A stretch of DNA of 64,000 nucleotides from Ruminococcaceae bacterium UBA1734 (GTDB taxonomy: Bacteria > Bacillota > Clostridia > Oscillospirales > Acutalibacteraceae), in contig DCIE01000070.1 in NCBI GenBank assembly GCA_002315765.1, positions 22,596 through 86,595 of the forward strand, in the 5' to 3' direction. Numbering within the stretch: position 1 is the first letter of the stretch; each line of letters opens with the position of its first letter. Below, in pieces: positions 60,565 to 64,000 of the stretch. The position numbers and the translations under genes are program-made. Below the pieces are notes generated by a model that saw only the letters and a program-made list of their open reading frames with translations, did no database searches and was not told where the DNA came from.

Positions 60565-61257
60565 CTATCTAAAATAACTTAATTTTTTTTCAAATCGGCC
60601 CAGAAGTATAGTAAGTAAACCGCAAAAAACGAGATAATAAACACCGGTAAAGAATAAAGGCCAAATGGCACCGGATATTCCTTCGGAGCCTTTCATAAAC
60701 GCTTGTCCTGCCCAAATTACCTCCTGCAAAGCAATAATTCTTGCCAAAGAAGTATCTTTTACCAATGTGATAATTTCATTAGACATTGGCGGAACGATAT
60801 TTTTAATCATCTGCAAAAGTTTTATTTTAAAGAAAATTTGTACTTTACTTAATCCCAAAACCGCACCGGCTTCATCTTGACCGATAGGAACGCTTTGAAT
60901 ACCGCCACGGTATATTTCGGAAAAATAGCAAGAATAGTTAATAATAAAAGCAATTGAAGCCGATAAAAACCTACCTTCCTCGCCTATACCCCAGATATTA
61001 TTTTTCAAAACAAGTCCCGGAAAATAATATACAATCAGTAATTGAATCATAAGAGGTGAACCCCTGACAATCCAAACAAGAGTTTTGACAAAATAATTAA
61101 GCGGTTTGAATTTTGACATAGAACCGAAGGATATAATTAAACCCAAAGGTAATGCTCCGGCAAGTGTAACCAAAAACAAACGCAAAGTTTGAAGAAAACC
61201 GAAATTAAGCGATTTAAAGACAATCGGAAATTGCTTAATAATTAAATCTAAATCCAA
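60565..61257 (-). CDS. Polar amino acid ABC transporter permease
   Basis: 230 residues from a TTG at 61257, chosen because AAGGGA lies before it and the length is normal for the family; a longer reading to 61323 runs through a hairpin and is unlikely. There are about five membrane helices. The EAA loop is AGAVLGLSKVQIFFKIKLLQ, and the early FLQTLRLFLVTLAGALPLGL and VRGSPLMIQLL segments fit HisM/GlnP-type permeases. Only one permease is present, so it probably forms a homodimer. Confidence 0.9.
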   Translation of the reverse strand: MDLDLIIKQFPIVFKSLNFGFLQTLRLFLVTLAGALPLGLIISFGSMSKFKPLNYFVKTLVWIVRGSPLMIQLLIVYYFPGLVLKNNIWGIGEEGRFLSASIAFIINYSCYFSEIYRGGIQSVPIGQDEAGAVLGLSKVQIFFKIKLLQMIKNIVPPMSNEIITLVKDTSLARIIALQEVIWAGQAFMKGSEGISGAIWPLFFTGVYYLVFCGLLTILLGRFEKKLSYFR

Positions 61258-61283
61258 AATAACACATCCCTTAATACGCCAAC

Positions 61284-61313
61284 AAAACAGGGGATGTTTC
61301 CACCCTCTGTTTT
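61284..61313 (-). terminator. Hairpin between binding-protein and permease genes
   Basis: AAAACAGGGG and CCCTCTGTTTT arms (61284-61293 and 61303-61313) pair with one bulged base over a nine-base loop. It lies between the lipoprotein stop (61344) and the permease start (61257). It probably limits or tunes expression of the membrane parts, as at 1416. Confidence 0.55.
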
Positions 61314-61343
61314 GAAGAAACAATATTAAAATTAATTAATAAA

Positions 61344-62135
61344 TCAGTCAATCAAAGAAGCCTGAATTTTATACTTTGTTGCAACTTCCTTCAACTTTCC
61401 GTTGCTTACACTTTCCTCGAGGAATTTGTTGAACTCATCAACAATGTTTGACTCTTTTCTGAAACCTACACCGTATTCTTCGGTGGTAAGCTTTGCGGTA
61501 TATGTAAGGTCGGCATAGCCTGTTCCCTCGCCTACCATAGCGGCAGCCATTAGTGAATCAATAATAGCGGCAGTGCTTGTTCCGGAGGCAACTTCCATTA
61601 AAGCGGTTGCTTGGTCTTTTACTGCTGTGTACTTATAACCGTTAGCCTTTGCAGCATCCTCACCTGCAGAACCGGCTTCAACGGCAAAGCTGAGTTCTTT
61701 GCAAGCCTCTGCAGTTTGATACTTATCGGCATCCTTGGAATTAACAATAACAATTTGTGCATTGTTGCAGTACGGTTTTGAAGTTGCCATAGCAGCCTTA
61801 ACTTCATCAACAAGAGTCATACCGTTCCATACACAGTCGATTGTCTTTCCGTCAAGTTCCATAATTTTGCTTTCCCACTCGATTTCGGTGAACTCAACAT
61901 CAACACCCAAGTACTTACCGAATTCCTTAGCCATATCGGCATCAAAACCAACCCATTCGCCGTTTTCTTTATAATCCATGGGCTTGAAATCAGTAATACC
62001 TACAACAAGTGTTCCCTTGTCTTTTACATAGTCTAAATCTGTAGTGTCAGTCTTGGCATCATCTTTTTTTCCGCCACAACCTGCAAAACAAAGCATTGTA
62101 GCAACAACTAAAAGTAAAGCAATAATTTTTTTCAT
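61344..62135 (-). CDS. Amino acid ABC transporter substrate-binding lipoprotein
   Basis: 263 residues of SBP family 3 (GlnH/FliY type). The signal peptide ends in a lipobox (LCFAGC, Cys about 20), followed by a charged linker and GTLVVGITDFKPMDYKENGE followed by WVGFDADMAKEFG, the family motif. The mature part ends FRKESNIVDEFNKFLEESVS. The ligand is a polar amino acid such as glutamine, cystine or histidine; the exact one cannot be read. It is the first gene of the transporter operon. Confidence 0.93.
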   Translation of the reverse strand: MKKIIALLLVVATMLCFAGCGGKKDDAKTDTTDLDYVKDKGTLVVGITDFKPMDYKENGEWVGFDADMAKEFGKYLGVDVEFTEIEWESKIMELDGKTIDCVWNGMTLVDEVKAAMATSKPYCNNAQIVIVNSKDADKYQTAEACKELSFAVEAGSAGEDAAKANGYKYTAVKDQATALMEVASGTSTAAIIDSLMAAAMVGEGTGYADLTYTAKLTTEEYGVGFRKESNIVDEFNKFLEESVSNGKLKEVATKYKIQASLID

Positions 62136-62181
62136 AACAATTTTCTCCTCTTTCCCCTAAGGGATTTAATTTGATAGTGTT

Positions 62182-62210
62182 ATTATACTTTATCAAGCTA
62201 AAGTTGTAAA
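62182..62210 (-). promoter_or_regulatory. Promoter of the amino acid transporter operon
   Basis: Minus strand: TTTACA (62205-62210), a 17-base spacer and TATAAT (62182-62187), about 45 bases before the lipoprotein ATG. The 90 bases between it and the uvrB stop hold only a weak six-base hairpin (CTTTAG/CTAAAG), and no T-box or lysine riboswitch was seen. Confidence 0.8.
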
Positions 62211-62302
62211 GTGTTATTTCGGTAAAAAAGCAAAGTTTGTAAAATATATACAAATTAATTAAGTCTGATTTGTGCTTTATTACTTTAGCTGACTAAAGCA
62301 AA

Positions 62303-64000
62303 TTATTTATTTCCTCTTAATTTATTAATTTTGTCTCTTAAATATGCTGCGTGTTCAAATTCAAGTATCTTTGCGGCTTGTTGCATTTCACGAGTAAGGC
62401 GATTAATAAGCTCGTCTTTTTCGGCACGGGACATTTTTTTATTCGGCTTATCATTATCAACCTTTTTGCCGATTTCGATAATATCTCGGACATCCTTAAT
62501 AATTGTTTTCGGAACAATTCCGTGTTCCTCATTATATTTCATTTGTATTTTACGGCGGCGTTGGGTTTCGGTGATTGCCTTTTCCATTGAGTTTGTTACA
62601 TTATCAGCGTACATAATAACCCTGCCGTCTGCATTTCTTGCCGCCCTTCCCACGGTTTGTATAAGGGAAGTTTCACTTCTTAAAAATCCTTCTTTATCGG
62701 CATCTAAAATGGCAACTAAAGACACTTCGGGTATATCAAGTCCCTCTCTTAGTAGGTTTATTCCCACAAGTACATTAAATTCACCAAGCCTTAAATCTCT
62801 TATTATCTCCATTCTTTCAATGGTATCAATATCATAGTGCATATACCTGACCTTGATATTAAGGTTTTCAAGGTATTCGGTTAAATCTTCCGCCATCTTT
62901 TTAGTCAAGGTGGTTATCAGTACCCTTTCACCCTTTTCGGTTACGGTATTGATTTCCGAAACAAGGTCATCAATTTGTCCCTCAGAGGGTTTAACAATTA
63001 TTTCCGGGTCAAGCAAACCGGTAGGCCTTATTACCTGCTCTGCGATTTGTGATGCGTGTTCCTTTTCAAAATCTCCCGGTGTAGCCGAAACAAAAATCGC
63101 TTGATTAATATGATTGTAAAACTCATTGAAATTAAGCGGTCTATTATCAAAAGAGGAAGGTAGTCTAAAGCCGAATTCAACCAAGTTTTCCTTTCGTCCT
63201 CTATCTCCGCCGTACATACCTCTTACTTGCGGTAAGGTAACATGAGACTCATCAACAAAAAGCAAAAAATCATCCGGAAAATAGTCAAGCAGTGTTGAAG
63301 GTACACTTCCCTTTGGTCTTCTGGATAAAACTCTCGAATAATTTTCAACGCCTTTGCAGGTGCCGATTTCACGGAGCATTTCCACATCATATTCAGTGCG
63401 TTGTCTGATTCGTTGAGCCTCAATCAGTTTTCCGTTTTGGTTAAAGAACTCAACCCTTTCTTCCATTTCATCCAAAATGTCCTTAAGGGCTTCGCTTAAC
63501 TTATCCTGTGGTACAATGTAGTGAGAAGCAGGATAAATAGCAATATGGTTAAGCATTGATTTAACTTCACCGGTTAAGGTATTAATTTCGCAAATTCTAT
63601 CAATTTCATCTCCGAAAAATTCAACTCTAACGGCATTTTCATAAGAATAAGCGGGATAAATATCCACAACATCCCCACGAACCCTGAATTTGTTTCTGAC
63701 AAAATTAATATCATTTCGTTCATACTGCAGGTCAACAAGCTTACTGATTAGTGAATCTCGGCTTTTTTCCATTCCGGTTCTTAATGAAATAACCATATTT
63801 CTGTAATCTATGGGATTACCGAGAGAATATATGCAGGAAACCGATGCCACAATAATTACATCCCGTCTCTCGGATAAAGCACAGGTTGCACTGTGTCTTA
63901 ATTTGTCAATCTCATCGTTAATAGACGAATCCTTTTCAATATAAGTATCAGTACCGGGAATATAAGCTTCAGGCTGATAATAGTCGTAATAGGATACAAA
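62303..64000 (-). CDS. uvrB: Excinuclease ABC subunit B (5' end beyond the window)
   Basis: 565 residues are visible and the frame stays open to the window edge ([15 protein letters not shown] at the edge), so about 95 N-terminal residues with the Walker A motif lie outside. Visible parts include the beta-hairpin region after [10 protein letters not shown], helicase motifs such as [20 protein letters not shown] and [20 protein letters not shown] followed by [16 protein letters not shown], and the C-terminal UVR domain ([20 protein letters not shown]) that binds UvrC. It is the damage-checking helicase of nucleotide excision repair. uvrA, usually next, is not within the window. Confidence 0.96.
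   Translation of the reverse strand, partial: FVSYYDYYQPEAYIPGTDTYIEKDSSINDEIDKLRHSATCALSERRDVIIVASVSCIYSLGNPIDYRNMVISLRTGMEKSRDSLISKLVDLQYERNDINFVRNKFRVRGDVVDIYPAYSYENAVRVEFFGDEIDRICEINTLTGEVKSMLNHIAIYPASHYIVPQDKLSEALKDILDEMEERVEFFNQNGKLIEAQRIRQRTEYDVEMLREIGTCKGVENYSRVLSRRPKGSVPSTLLDYFPDDFLLFVDESHVTLPQVRGMYGGDRGRKENLVEFGFRLPSSFDNRPLNFNEFYNHINQAIFVSATPGDFEKEHASQIAEQVIRPTGLLDPEIIVKPSEGQIDDLVSEINTVTEKGERVLITTLTKKMAEDLTEYLENLNIKVRYMHYDIDTIERMEIIRDLRLGEFNVLVGINLLREGLDIPEVSLVAILDADKEGFLRSETSLIQTVGRAARNADGRVIMYADNVTNSMEKAITETQRRRKIQMKYNEEHGIVPKTIIKDVRDIIEIGKKVDNDKPNKKMSRAEKDELINRLTREMQQAAKILEFEHAAYLRDKINKLRGNK

Noticed and set aside
62331..62837. Plus-strand frame of 168 codons opposite uvrB
   Set aside because: Antisense shadow of a highly conserved gene, common in uvrB.
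1..64000. CRISPR arrays, tRNA or rRNA genes, IS elements with terminal repeats
   Set aside because: No regularly spaced repeats, no cloverleaf or rRNA sequence and no transposase were recognised on reading; a dedicated search (tRNAscan, Infernal, CRISPR finder) would be decisive.

Overview
The window looks like chromosome of a low-GC, endospore-forming Clostridia bacterium, probably an anaerobic gut Oscillospirales/Ruminococcaceae-type organism. This is inferred from AT-rich DNA, strong Shine-Dalgarno sites, sigma-A type promoters, spoIIID and a SpoIIM-like gene, a class B sortase, a LytR-CpsA-Psr protein, DnaD/DnaC-like loaders and the GGGtGRT gene pair. No rRNA, tRNA, CRISPR array or complete mobile element was seen.

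Layout. (1) 1-5135, plus: the 3' end of xpt, then a BMP-type nucleoside ABC transporter (lipoprotein, double ATPase, two permeases), a purine salvage unit. (2) 5221-13760, plus: a complete, translationally coupled histidine operon led by a TrpR-like regulator (yerC, hisZ, G, D, C, B, H, A, F, IE and a PHP phosphatase). (3) 13794-15702, plus: an in-frame chimera of a 5' ABC-exporter fragment and a 3' tyrosine-recombinase fragment, the one visible scar of mobile DNA or of misassembly. (4) 15777-17509, minus: GGGtGRT protein and a NifU-like scaffold. (5) 17746-25934, plus: mnmE, mnmG, a LUD protein, serS, sortase B and DnaD- and DnaC-like proteins. (6) 26064-28641, plus: a small glycan module (sugar-phosphate transferase, DUF4422, LCP). 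(7) 28728-31038, minus: an IMP dehydrogenase that is collinear residue by residue with the Tritrichomonas foetus enzyme, and an SDR. (8) 31168-36641, plus: SpoIIM-like, purB, a P-type ATPase with altered signature motifs, and a zinc-motif lipoprotein. (9) 36674-40063, minus: flavodoxin-family protein, spoIIID, an APC permease and an HTH-LicC fusion. (10) 40177-59698, minus: an 18-gene surface-polysaccharide locus. (11) 59795-64000, minus: a polar amino acid ABC transporter and a partial uvrB.

How the genes work together. Region 10 encodes the parts needed for a lipid-linked, Wzx/Wzy-type glycan: an inverting 4,6-dehydratase, a DegT aminotransferase and an initiating phosphoglycosyltransferase (together predicting a 4-amino-4,6-dideoxy-HexNAc first sugar), three glycosyltransferases, a polymerase/ligase, a flippase, a pyruvyl transferase, two LicD phosphotransferases, a TagD-like cytidylyltransferase, deacetylase-fold proteins and a sulfatase-fold enzyme. 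With the adjacent HTH-LicC and permease, the predicted product is a glycan carrying both free amino/phosphocholine groups and acidic pyruvate or phosphate groups. That is a zwitterionic polymer, reminiscent of pneumococcal teichoic acid or Bacteroides PSA. This product is inference; the gene families are read directly from sequence.
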